Part shown: piece by piece, positions 17,379 through 25,804 of the stretch
Layout: each line of letters begins with the position of its first letter
Numbering within the stretch: the first letter of the stretch is position 1
Assembly: GCF_003932755.1 (NCBI RefSeq)
Contig: NZ_CP024202.1
Span: 4,992,497 to 5,056,496 of the forward strand
Length of the DNA: 64,000 nt
DNA from: Methylomicrobium sp. wino1
Lineage (GTDB): Bacteria > Pseudomonadota > Gammaproteobacteria > Methylococcales > Methylomonadaceae
Direction of reading: 5' to 3'
Translations under genes and position numbers: made by a program
Notes under the pieces: generated by a model
What the model was told of the DNA's origin: nothing
The model's input: only the letters and a program-made list of their open reading frames with translations
The model's database searches: none

Positions 17379-18866
17379 TCAAGCATAAGCACTATGTTTA
17401 CGCTCCAATCGGCGTACAAACTCCTCCATGATGATGCGATACAAATCATCGCCTAGATAATCGTCCTCGACACCGCTGTCGATACTCGGATTATCGTTGA
17501 TCTCGATGATTACATTGTTGCCTTCGACTTGTTTCATATCGACACCGTAAAATCCGTTGCCGATCAGTTTAACCGCTTTGGTCGCTGTTTTTATAACATC
17601 CTTTGGTACATCGTGAACAGCCAGCGTTTCGAAGCCTCCGCTTTTGCCATTGGCTTTATCGCTGCTATGGTTGTAGATTTGCCAATGCCCGCGCGCCATG
17701 AAATATTTACAAGCATAAATCGGTCGGTTGTTTAAAAATCCGATTCGCCAGTCGTAGTCGGTCAACACGTATTCCTGCACCAACAATATGGCGGATTCTC
17801 TGAATAACTCGCGGCATTGGTTTTCCAACTCGTCGCGGCCATGTGCCTTGACCACACCGCGAGAAAACGAACCATGAGGAATCTTGAGCACCAGCGGATA
17901 ACCGAAACGCTGTTCCAATTCGTCGAAATCCAACGGCTTGTCGCGTATGATCAACTGCGTTTTCGGCGTCGGAACGCCATGCGCACTCAATAAGTCAGCC
18001 AAAAATACCTTATTCGCACATTTCAGAATCGAATCGGGATCGTCCAACACCACCAAGCCTTCACTCTCTGCCCGCTTGGCAAAACGGTAAGTATGATGAT
18101 CGATCGCGGTCGTTTCGCGGATGAACAAGGCATCGTACTCCAAAAGCCGTGCAAAATCGTTTTTATCGATCAGATCGACATCCAATCCCAACTCATTACC
18201 GGCTTTGATGAAGTTTTTCAGGGCTTTCGCATCGCTCGGCGGAAACTCCTCTTGCGGATTGTAGAGAATCGCCATTTCGAAGCGAAACCGTTTGCGCGAA
18301 CGGGGTTTTCGCCAAATCTTACGACTGTAAGCATCGATCGCTTCCGCGAATTGATTTTGTTCGTTTTCATTCAATTCGGCTAGATTTCCCGGCGTAATTC
18401 CAACAATCTCCCAACGTTCGCCGCGCTTGAATTCGACATTCAGAATCGGGCTGGGATAGAGCTCAAACAAACGCCTGGCCAATTTCTCAAGCGGCGGATA
18501 AGACACTTTACCGAAAAATATTTTTATACCGAAATATTCCGTATCGGGTTGTCCGTAACCTGCCGGATGCTTACCCAGGTATTTATCGAGATTGTTATCG
18601 TAAAGACGATAATAATGATGATTGGCCAAATCGTTGATGCTGCGAATCGACGGAATTACCCGTTGGCCGCGCGCTTCGGCCAACAGCGAACAATAATAAC
18701 CGGTACCCAGATAATCATAATCTCGGCATAAGTTGATTACTTGTGTCTTACCGGCTTTTTTACTTTCCGGCAATGTCAGATAAGCCTCGACTGTAACAAG
18801 GTCGCTACTCGGATAATAAGGCGCCCAGTCTTCCAGGCGATCGACAACGATATATAAAGAATGCAT
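17379..18866 (-). CDS. RimK-like ATP-grasp ligase with RLAN-type N-terminal domain
   Basis: The 495-residue protein begins with a RimK-like N-terminal domain (YIVVDRLEDWAPYYPSSDLVTVEAYL, NLCRDYDYLGTGYYCSLLAEARG). From about residue 190 it has an ATP-grasp domain: VFLADLLSAHGVPTPKTQ, YPLVLKIPHGSFSRGV, ILLVQEYVLTDYDWRIGFL and the Mg-binding end VIIEINDNPSIDSGVEDD. RimK-like enzymes join amino acids to peptides or protein C-termini using ATP. In other genomes this type sits with GNAT-C39 and DUF2817 genes, as here, though a 0.5-kb repeat cluster separates it from them. Substrate unknown. Confidence 0.9.
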   Translation of the reverse strand: MHSLYIVVDRLEDWAPYYPSSDLVTVEAYLTLPESKKAGKTQVINLCRDYDYLGTGYYCSLLAEARGQRVIPSIRSINDLANHHYYRLYDNNLDKYLGKHPAGYGQPDTEYFGIKIFFGKVSYPPLEKLARRLFELYPSPILNVEFKRGERWEIVGITPGNLAELNENEQNQFAEAIDAYSRKIWRKPRSRKRFRFEMAILYNPQEEFPPSDAKALKNFIKAGNELGLDVDLIDKNDFARLLEYDALFIRETTAIDHHTYRFAKRAESEGLVVLDDPDSILKCANKVFLADLLSAHGVPTPKTQLIIRDKPLDFDELEQRFGYPLVLKIPHGSFSRGVVKAHGRDELENQCRELFRESAILLVQEYVLTDYDWRIGFLNNRPIYACKYFMARGHWQIYNHSSDKANGKSGGFETLAVHDVPKDVIKTATKAVKLIGNGFYGVDMKQVEGNNVIIEINDNPSIDSGVEDDYLGDDLYRIIMEEFVRRLERKHSAYA

Positions 18867-19197
18867 GGGCTCCGCCTGGGAAATGAAATAGAGGTCTGGA
18901 AATACTAATGCCGTCCAATTACGAGAACAGCTTTTCTCTGAACCGCGGGTTCATACAAAACGAAGGAAGTCCAGAAAGGCGGCAATCTAAAGCATTAAGA
19001 ATATTTACGCAAGATTCAACTTATGCCTATAACCAGCTTTTATAAAATAAGACTAGCCTAGCCTTAACAAATGTAGTGCCTATGGTCTATGCTATTGAAT
19101 CATAAGAATTAAAAAACACGCAAAAAATGGCTTTGCAGCGCAATAATATTCGATAGCTTATGTTCGGAAATGTAACTATTCAGGCCCCGGCAATTAT

Positions 19198-19570
19198 CGT
19201 TCCCATGCTCTGCGCCACTGTCATTAAGTTAAGAGAAACCCGTCATTCCGCCATGGATGGCAGGCTTTTGAGGCACAGTAGAGCCTTAATGCGGACATTA
19301 TACCTTTCGCACTTCAAATTTCGGCAGTGGCGGAGGAGGCCTCGGGGTGCTTGGTAAAGGCTTTGCCAGCATGGAGCTGGCATAAAGCCTACATGGACGT
19401 ATTTACCCAGCACCTAAATAAGCCATGATTTTGAATCATTGCCAAAGATCTATGGAATTTAGGTGCTGGGTTTACGGCGTCCTTTGACGGGCACCCCGAG
19501 GCCGAATTTTCATCTACGATGAGTATACTTATTTCTGTGACGGCTTACTTAATGACAGTGACGCAGAACA
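19198..19570. repeat. Three-level nested repeat
   Basis: The outer level is an inverted pair, CACTGTCATTAAGTTAAG at 19216-19233 and CTTACTTAATGACAGTG at 19544-19560. The middle level is an element of about 200 bp, from TTTCGCACTTCAAATTTCGG (about 19308) to CGAATTTTCATCTACGAT (about 19520). Its shorter relatives are at 46030-46185 and, decayed, at 17150-17300. The inner level is the 65-bp palindromic element at 19406-19470. Confidence 0.8.
19406..19470. repeat. 65-bp palindromic element, copy 1
   Basis: Terminal inverted repeats CCCAGCACCTAAAT are flanked on both sides by TTTA. The same position in the related repeat at 46124-46140 is empty (GTATTCACGGCGTCC). Copy 2 at 20905-20968 lies in the opposite orientation. 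These are features of a miniature transposable element. Confidence 0.8.
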
Positions 19571-19576
19571 TAGTAT

Positions 19577-19670
19577 GTAGGGTACGCTATGCGTACCAGG
19601 GTACCCCCGCGATGTTCATGTGCCAACCGAGCCGCCAAGGCATGGCTTTGGTAGGCGTAGCGTACCCTAC
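19577..19670. repeat. REP-like inverted pair of the GGGTACGC type
   Basis: GTAGGGTACGCTATGCGTAC and GTAGGCGTAGCGTACCCTAC face each other about 55 bp apart. The layout resembles the GTGCGCATCGCGCAC REP pairs elsewhere in the window, but with a different core. Confidence 0.7.
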
Positions 19671-19903
19671 ATTTTATGTATACCTAATGATAAATCGGGT
19701 AGTTATTTGTTACGAAACCCTTAAGAAGAATTGCGAAATGGAGCGCGATACGGTCCCTGAGTACATGAATCACTTAACCAGTCGACCCGATAGGTTGCAA
19801 CGTTGGCGTCGCTCCCTCAGAAGCTGTTTATTTGAACGATTTTGAAAGGGTGCCGATGGGTACAGGCCAGGGCGCGCGGAGCGCTCCCCGACCTTCTGGA
19901 CAA

Positions 19904-20212
19904 TTACCAGCCTTTCTTAGCCTGTTCCAGCACATAGGCCGAAACGCTTTCGATTTCCTCTTGACTAAGAGTAGACGCAAATCCCGGCATTGGGGCCTTG
20001 CCTGCAGAAACCAGTTTTTTTATTGCATCCAAAGAATTCACGCCGTTTTTTTCCAAACTCTCCGAAGAGAGAGTTTTATCCGGATTCATGACGTTTTTAC
20101 CGCCGGCATGACAAGCGGCGCAATTTTTATTAAAAACATCATTGGCCTGAGCAACGCCTACCGCAGTTAAAGACAGCGCTGAAAATAAAGCGATTTTTAA
20201 AGATTTACTCAT
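19904..20212 (-). CDS. Small periplasmic cytochrome c (c6/c553-like)
   Basis: The 102-residue protein has a signal peptide (MSKSLKIALFSALSLTAVGVAQA), one haem-binding motif CAACH (residues 31-35) and a later APMPGF with the probable Met ligand (Met75). This fits class I monohaem cytochromes of the c6/c553 type, which carry electrons in the periplasm. Its GVNSLDAIKKLVSAGKAPMPGFAS segment is typical of cytochrome c6. It stands alone between repeat clusters, so no partner oxidase or dehydrogenase is suggested. The ATG at 20212 follows an AGGAG-like site. Confidence 0.92.
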   Translation of the reverse strand: MSKSLKIALFSALSLTAVGVAQANDVFNKNCAACHAGGKNVMNPDKTLSSESLEKNGVNSLDAIKKLVSAGKAPMPGFASTLSQEEIESVSAYVLEQAKKGW

Positions 20213-20614
20213 GTGACTCTCCTAAATATACAAATTATTCTTGTCAGGAATCAGTAGCGGAAATCTTGAGTTATTATTAACACCCCTACTGAGTTTTTTA
20301 ATCCGGACAATAAGAGGGATAAAGCAGCCCCCGCCTAGTACCCATCAACGATGGAGCTTAGTTTTTACGCCATTTTCAAGGAAATAGCAATGGCATGAAT
20401 TTTCCGGTTTTTCCGATTTGAATCGTAAAATCTGTCTTTTGGCTTAACCCAACCTTAACATTTGGCGAGCATAAGAAATTGAAAATTAATGATACTCAAT
20501 GTCACACCCCATAGTCACTACAAATGATCAAAACTGGTTTACTTTTAAAATTCAATACTTTCGATCGTCGACACTACTTTTGTTAAGGCTGGATTAAACA
20601 GGCCCAATTGAACA

Positions 20615-20668
20615 CTCCAAATTACCGTTCGCCTGAGCTTTATTGAAAAACGAACGGGTAATTTGGAG
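20615..20668. repeat. Palindrome CTCCAAATTACCGTTCG / CGAACGGGTAATTTGGAG
   Basis: A 54-bp imperfect palindrome with an 18-bp spacer. Apart from this, 20213-20830 holds no recognisable gene. Confidence 0.7.
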
Positions 20669-20834
20669 CTTAGCCCGGAGCGACTAACCAATGAATTTCA
20701 GAAATAAAAAAGACTCTGTATGCGCTAATATTGATGTGAAGAAGCTACGCATTGCCATCCCTGGCGGAATGACGCGTTTTTTACCTAAGGATTCGGTCAT
20801 AAATAACTTCCCTATTTTTAATGCACGGTAAGCA

Positions 20835-21001
20835 GGTTCGGTTGCTCGATTGACAAGTGTCGGCAGCAGGGAAAGCCGCCGTCAAGCCTACACGGACGTA
20901 TTCACCCAGCACCTAAATTCCATAGCCTTTTGGCTATGGTAACTGTCTTGCATAATTTAGGTGCTGGGTTCACGGCGTCCTGTCAAGCGAGCAACCGAAC
21001 C
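20835..21001. repeat. Inverted-repeat element hosting the second 65-bp element
   Basis: GGTTCGGTTGCTCGATTGAC and TGTCAAGCGAGCAACCGAAC form the ends. Inside is the CTACACGGACGTATTCAC ... GGCGTCC core shared with the 19.3-kb repeat, interrupted by the 65-bp element at 20905-20968. Confidence 0.75.
20905..20968. repeat. 65-bp palindromic element, copy 2
   Basis: CCCAGCACCTAAAT ends, with TTCA on both flanks. Compared with copy 1 its unique middle (CCATAGCCTTTTGGC) is reversed, so the two insertions have opposite orientation at the same target position. Confidence 0.8.
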
Positions 21002-21065
21002 TGCGACAAAACTCATAGCACAAGGAAGTTATTTTTCACGAAATCCAAAGTTGGTTCTGTGGTTA

Positions 21066-21452
21066 TTCAACCCGCCCCGAACGTTTGGATTGGCTTTGGC
21101 CACGTTCGAAACGTTTAGGACGGAGTTACGAACCCATGTGCATCAAGCTAAAAACGGCCAACGCGCATCACGCTCTTTCCTAAGCTCCAGCTTGGGAAAG
21201 ACACCCCGGAAGCTCCAACTTCCTGAGACCGACACAACCCTCCGCACATTCTCAATCAACCTCGGCTTGCTCTTTCAATCTTCCTTGATTGTCGGGAAGC
21301 TAGAGCTTCCTGAACAAGTTACCCAAGCTGGAGCTTGGGTAAAAGCATATTTTAGTCTTTTTGACCTTGATGCCATTTAATGTAACTTGGTATTCTCGGC
21401 CTTCCCTCACCTAACGCTAGGTGAGGGACGATCTGGGGATCGCTCCCACGGT
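21066..21452. repeat. Mosaic of short dispersed repeats
   Basis: In order: a copy of the AACCCGCCCCGAACG repeat (21066-21135), paired AAGCTCCAGCTTGGG / CCAAGCTGGAGCTTGG segments, a CTAACGCTAGGTGAGG hairpin (about 21408-21429) and GGGGATCGCTCCCAC. No gene is seen from 20213 to 21937. Confidence 0.65.
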
Positions 21453-21550
21453 GTATCCGGAAGCGACGCCTTCCCCTAACACTTGGTAAAGGAAAGACAC
21501 AGATGCTCGACATACACGGCTTATGTCAAAGCTCTCGAAACGCCCTTAAT

Positions 21551-21742
21551 CCTAAAAAGAGCAGTTGGCAAGTGTTGTAGACCGTTCGTGCTGAGTAAAG
21601 TCGAAGCATGAAGGGTCTACAACACTTTCACCGTCTTGGTGAAGCCTCAAACTACCGTTCACCCTTCGACGAGGCTCTCCTGAGCGCAGCCGAAGGGCTC
21701 AGGGCGAACGGTAGTTTGAGGCTCTCAACTGCTCTTTTTAGG
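21551..21742. repeat. Nested palindrome with CCTAAAAAGAGCAGTTG ends
   Basis: Perfect 17-bp inverted ends (21551-21567, 21726-21742) enclose a second inverted pair (CTCAAACTACCGTTC / GAACGGTAGTTTGAG) and an inner CCCTTCGAC / AAGGGCTCAGGGCGAA palindrome. Confidence 0.8.
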
Positions 21743-21889
21743 TTAATGTGACTTGGTGTTCTCGGCCTTGAAATCGCGATCAGGGGATCGCTCCCACAGT
21801 GTTTCCGCCATCCTCTGTAGAAGCGATGCCTTCATCGCCCTGACAAATAAATCTACCCTAAATGAAACTTTGGCAATTCGGTAGGCCAT

Positions 21890-21915
21890 AAAAAAGGGCC
21901 CGTTCGGGCCCTTTT
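21890..21915 (-). terminator. Rho-independent terminator after pnp
   Basis: AAAAGGGCCCGAACGGGCCC followed by a T run on the minus strand, 22 bp after the pnp stop. The A/T flanks on both sides would also allow termination of plus-strand transcripts. Confidence 0.9.
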
Positions 21916-21937
21916 CATCGTCAGTGTTTCTAACGAA

Positions 21938-24022
21938 TTACTCTTCGATATCTACAGCTTTCATGCTCAATCTGACACGACCCTGTCTATCGATTTCCAG
22001 CACTTTGACTTTGACGACATCGCCTTCGGATAGCTTATCGCTAACCTTGTCGACATGCTCGTCCGAAATCTGAGAAATATGCACTAAACCGTCTTTACCA
22101 GGCAAAATCGTCACAAACGCACCGAAGTCCATCAATCGGGCAACCTTGCCTTCATAAGTTTTCCCGACTTCGACTTCCGCGGTAATTTCCTCGATCAAAC
22201 GGCGTGCTTCTTCGCCGGCTAGTTTATCGACTGAAGCGACTTTGACGATGCCGTCATCGCTCAAATCAATACTGGCACCAGTTTGTTCGGTGATACTGCG
22301 GATCGTTGCGCCACCCTTGCCGATGACTTCGCGGATTTTGCTAGGATCGATTTTGAACGAAATAATGCGCGGTGCATAATCGGACATTTGCCCGCGGGTC
22401 TCGGACAACGCTTTGTTCATTTCGCCCAAAATATGCAAGCGGCCTTGCTTGGCTTGTTCGAGCGCGGTTTTCATAATCTCGGCGGTAATACCGTCGATCT
22501 TGATATCCATCTGCAGTGCGGTAACGCCCTCTTCTGAACCGGCTACTTTGAAGTCCATGTCGCCTAAGTGGTCTTCATCGCCCATGATATCCGATAATAC
22601 TGCGAATTGATCGCCTTCCTTGATCAAACCCATCGCGATACCTGCGACCGGCGATTTAATCGGAACGCCCGCGTCCATCAGCGCCAAGCTACTGCCGCAC
22701 ACCGACGCCATCGAACTAGAGCCATTCGACTCGGTAATTTCGGAAACTACGCGCACGACATAAGGAAATTCATCCATGTTCGGCAATACGGCTTGAACGC
22801 CGCGTTTTGCCAAGCGACCGTGGCCGATTTCCCGGCGTTTCGGAGATCCGACAAAACCGGTTTCACCGACACAATAAGGTGGAAAGTTGTAATGCAACAT
22901 GAAACTTTCGCGGTATTCGCCTTCCAGAGCATCGATGATCTGCGAGTCGCGTTCGGTACCTAAGGTTGCGACAACCATGGCCTGCGTTTCGCCGCGGGTA
23001 AACAACGCCGAACCGTGGGTTCTCGGCAATACGCCGGTACGAATTGAAATGGGCCTGACCGTTTTCAGGTCGCGGCCGTCGATACGCTTACCTTCTTCAA
23101 GAATCGAACCGCGTACGATTTTCTTTTCGAGATTTTCGATGATGCCGCGAATGTCGGCTGCCGTATATAGCTCATCCGCAGTCAACTTCTCGACCGCAGC
23201 ATTTCGAATTTCTTTCAGTTGCTCTTGTCTGACCAACTTTTCTGGGACTTGATAAGCCGCCTTAATTCCGGCTTCCACTTCAGTTACTACTAAAGATTCC
23301 AGCTCGGTGTTAGCAGCCTCCGGTTGCCATGCCATCGGCGCTTTGTTAACCGTAGCGCCAAGTTCCTTGATTGCCGCGATTGCCGTTTGCATTTGCTCAT
23401 GCCCGAATAACACGGCACCAAGCATCACTTCCTCGGACAAGCATTGCGCTTCGGATTCGACCATCAGCACCGCATGTTCGGTACCGGCAACAACCAATTC
23501 CAATTGCGATTCAGCCAATACAGACGGTGTCGGGTTCAATAAATACTGTCCCTCTTTATAACCTACTCGTGCCGCACCGACAGGACCGTTGAAAGGCAAA
23601 CCGGAAATCGATAACGCTGCGGACGCTCCGATCAAGGCAGGAATTTCGGGATCGATTTCGGGATTCAGTGAAAGAACGGTGGCGATGATTTGAACTTCGT
23701 TGGTAAAACCCTCTGGAAATAAGGGTCGGATAGGACGATCAATGAGACGGGATGTTAACGTTTCTTTTTCGCTCGGCCGGCCTTCTCGTTTAAAAAAGCC
23801 GCCGGGAATCTTACCTGCGGCAAAGGACTTTTCCTGATAATTGACAGTCAATGGAAAAAAATCTCCGCCGCTGTTTGCTTCTTTTTTTCCAACGACTGTC
23901 ACCAGAAGGGTTGTCCCTTCCATGTCGATCATTACAGCACCGTCCGCCTGACGAGCTATCTCACCGGTTTCCAGCGTAACGAGCTGATCGCCATACTGAA
24001 ATTCTTTCCGAATCGGATTCAC
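21938..24022 (-). CDS. pnp: Polynucleotide phosphorylase
   Basis: The 694-residue protein is a full-length PNPase, the 3'-5' phosphorolytic exoribonuclease of the RNA degradosome. It has two RNase PH domains (first with [31 protein letters not shown]; second with [15 protein letters not shown] and [14 protein letters not shown]). A KH domain (about 553-615, [16 protein letters not shown]) and an S1 domain (about 622-692) follow. It starts with GTG at 24022, eight bases after AGGAA. It lies 113 bp after rpsO in the usual rpsO-pnp order, with a hairpin between them. Confidence 0.97.
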   Translation of the reverse strand: MNPIRKEFQYGDQLVTLETGEIARQADGAVMIDMEGTTLLVTVVGKKEANSGGDFFPLTVNYQEKSFAAGKIPGGFFKREGRPSEKETLTSRLIDRPIRPLFPEGFTNEVQIIATVLSLNPEIDPEIPALIGASAALSISGLPFNGPVGAARVGYKEGQYLLNPTPSVLAESQLELVVAGTEHAVLMVESEAQCLSEEVMLGAVLFGHEQMQTAIAAIKELGATVNKAPMAWQPEAANTELESLVVTEVEAGIKAAYQVPEKLVRQEQLKEIRNAAVEKLTADELYTAADIRGIIENLEKKIVRGSILEEGKRIDGRDLKTVRPISIRTGVLPRTHGSALFTRGETQAMVVATLGTERDSQIIDALEGEYRESFMLHYNFPPYCVGETGFVGSPKRREIGHGRLAKRGVQAVLPNMDEFPYVVRVVSEITESNGSSSMASVCGSSLALMDAGVPIKSPVAGIAMGLIKEGDQFAVLSDIMGDEDHLGDMDFKVAGSEEGVTALQMDIKIDGITAEIMKTALEQAKQGRLHILGEMNKALSETRGQMSDYAPRIISFKIDPSKIREVIGKGGATIRSITEQTGASIDLSDDGIVKVASVDKLAGEEARRLIEEITAEVEVGKTYEGKVARLMDFGAFVTILPGKDGLVHISQISDEHVDKVSDKLSEGDVVKVKVLEIDRQGRVRLSMKAVDIEE

Positions 24023-24086
24023 TATACGGTTCCTATTAGGTTATGGGTTGTTATCAAAATCGGTTTATTGCTTTTCTTACAAATGA

Positions 24087-24121
24087 AAGAACGGCACTGA
24101 ATTTTCATCCTGGCCGTTCTT
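24087..24121 (-). terminator. Hairpin between rpsO and pnp
   Basis: AAGAACGGC and GCCGTTCTT form a 9-bp stem with a 17-base loop, followed by only a short T-poor tail. It could be a weak terminator or an RNA processing site, as is known for the rpsO-pnp spacer in Escherichia coli. Confidence 0.6.
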
Positions 24122-24135
24122 GATGTAACTTAAGC

Positions 24136-24405
24136 TTATTTACGCAATCCCAAGCGCTCGATCAACGAACGATAACGGTTGATGTCTTTATTTTTCAAGT
24201 AATCCAATAGTTTGCGACGCTGATTAACCATCCGCAGTAAACCGCGGCGGGAATGATTATCTTTTTTATGTTCGGCAAAATGCGGCGTCAAGTGAAGAAT
24301 GTGCGCCGTCAACAATGCGACTTGCACTTCCGGAGATCCGGTATCGGTTTCGCTCAAACGATATTCTTCAACGACTGCTTGTTTTTGTTCCGCGGTAAAT
24401 GGCAT
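24136..24405 (-). CDS. rpsO: 30S ribosomal protein S15
   Basis: The 89-residue protein is S15 along its whole length ([65 protein letters not shown]). S15 binds 16S rRNA early in 30S assembly and often controls its own mRNA. It sits between truB and pnp as in most Gammaproteobacteria. A terminator-like hairpin precedes it, so it may have its own promoter. Confidence 0.98.
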   Translation of the reverse strand: MPFTAEQKQAVVEEYRLSETDTGSPEVQVALLTAHILHLTPHFAEHKKDNHSRRGLLRMVNQRRKLLDYLKNKDINRYRSLIERLGLRK

Positions 24406-24435
24406 TTCTATTTAACCCCTATAAGATTAATATTG

Positions 24436-24469
24436 TTAATAAAAAATACAAAGCACCGAGTTCGGTGCC
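24436..24469 (-). terminator. Terminator between truB and rpsO
   Basis: On the minus strand GGCACCGAACTCGGTGC is followed by TTTGTATTTTTT, a stem of seven pairs and a T-rich tail. Confidence 0.75.
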
Positions 24470-24526
24470 AGGATAATGTGTTTCCGCAATAGGGTGCAGA
24501 AACAAAACTATTCGGAAATTAGCATA

Positions 24527-25432
24527 TTAAGAAGGACTCATATTGAATAATTTTTTCGGCGCTAGTTTACCATCCATTAACATTTCGCCCAAACCTAAAA
24601 ATTGCTGTCCCGTGTACATTCGCACAGGCCCCTCCAACGAATTTTTAAGCGTCAAACTTTGGCCTTGCTTGATTGAGTTTGCCTGTTCTTCGGACAAATC
24701 GACAGCCGGTATCGAGTCGAGCGGCTTATCGACCGGAATCAAGCAATTCATCAGTTCGCTTTCGCTCATGGCCTGCAATTGCTCGATCGATTTAGTCTCG
24801 TCGATGACAAAGCGGCCGGATGCCAGTCTACGAAGCTCTATAACCGTTCCGCCGCAACCGAGTTGCTCGCCTATATCTTCAGCCAGGGTTCTGATATAAG
24901 TGCCTTTCGAACACCAAACATCCAATGTCAAATTCGTCTCTTGACGACCCAACAAATTGATTTTATATATCGTAATCGGACGTGCCTTGCGCTCGACGGA
25001 CTTGCCTTGCCTGGCCAATTCATAAAGCTTTTTGCCGTTAAGCTTAAGCGCCGAATACATTGGCGGCACTTGTTCGATATCGCCGGTGAAGTTTTCCAGG
25101 CAATCCAGAATCTCATCATCGGATAGAGACGGTACGGGACGCGTTTTTAGCACCTGACCTTCCGCATCGCCGGTATCTGTAACCACTCCTAGACGAACAA
25201 CCACTTGGTAACGTTTGTCATCATCGAGCATGAACCCGGAAACCTTGGTCGCTTCGCCGAAACAAACCGGCAATAATCCCGAAGCCAAAGGATCGAGACT
25301 GCCTGTGTGCCCGGCCTTGTTCGCATTGAACAAGTGTTTGACTTCCTGCAAGGCTCTGTTCGACGAAACTCCGAGGCGTTTATCGAGCAGCAATATTCCA
25401 TGAATGTCACGCCCGTTCTTACGCTTTGCCAT
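24527..25432 (-). CDS. truB: tRNA pseudouridine-55 synthase
   Basis: The product (301 residues from the ATG at 25432) is TruB, which makes pseudouridine 55 in the T loop of most tRNAs. Visible are GILLLDKRLGVSSN, KAGHTGSLDPLASGLLPVC with the catalytic Asp, and a C-terminal PUA-like part. A TTG at 25441 overlapping the rbfA stop is a possible earlier start; the ATG gives the usual MAKRK beginning. It follows rbfA with translational overlap or near-overlap. Confidence 0.96.
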   Translation of the reverse strand: MAKRKNGRDIHGILLLDKRLGVSSNRALQEVKHLFNANKAGHTGSLDPLASGLLPVCFGEATKVSGFMLDDDKRYQVVVRLGVVTDTGDAEGQVLKTRPVPSLSDDEILDCLENFTGDIEQVPPMYSALKLNGKKLYELARQGKSVERKARPITIYKINLLGRQETNLTLDVWCSKGTYIRTLAEDIGEQLGCGGTVIELRRLASGRFVIDETKSIEQLQAMSESELMNCLIPVDKPLDSIPAVDLSEEQANSIKQGQSLTLKNSLEGPVRMYTGQQFLGLGEMLMDGKLAPKKLFNMSPS

Positions 25433-25437
25433 TCCGC

Positions 25438-25800
25438 TCAATCCTCTTTTTTGTCCTTCGGATCTCTTAACAATTCGGCCACGCGCATTCCGGTCTCAAA
25501 GCTATCGTCATAATAAAAGCGTAACTCCGGTATATTGCGCAAGCGCATACGTTTGCACAATTCGCTTCTAATAAATGGCGTCGCATCATTCAGATACTTA
25601 ATACTGTCTTTTTTCCCCTGATCGTCGGCATTAAGCACCGTGACATAGATCTTGGCAACGGCCAAGTCCTTGCTGATAACGACTTCGTTAACCGTAACGA
25701 ATCCTATCCGCTTCCCGTCAAGCTCTCGCTGTAAAATAAGCGCCAGCTCCTTTTGGATTTGGGACGAAACCCGTGCACTACGGCTAAATTCTCTGGCCAT
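25438..25800 (-). CDS. rbfA: Ribosome-binding factor A
   Basis: The 120-residue protein is RbfA (REFSRSARVSSQIQKELALILQREL, then DLAVAKIYVTVL and RMRLRNIPELRFYYDDSFETGMR), a KH-fold factor for late 30S maturation and cold adaptation. Only four bases separate it from infB, and its stop lies beside the truB start. Normal length and order. Confidence 0.97.
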   Translation of the reverse strand: MAREFSRSARVSSQIQKELALILQRELDGKRIGFVTVNEVVISKDLAVAKIYVTVLNADDQGKKDSIKYLNDATPFIRSELCKRMRLRNIPELRFYYDDSFETGMRVAELLRDPKDKKED

Positions 25801-25804
25801 GGCG

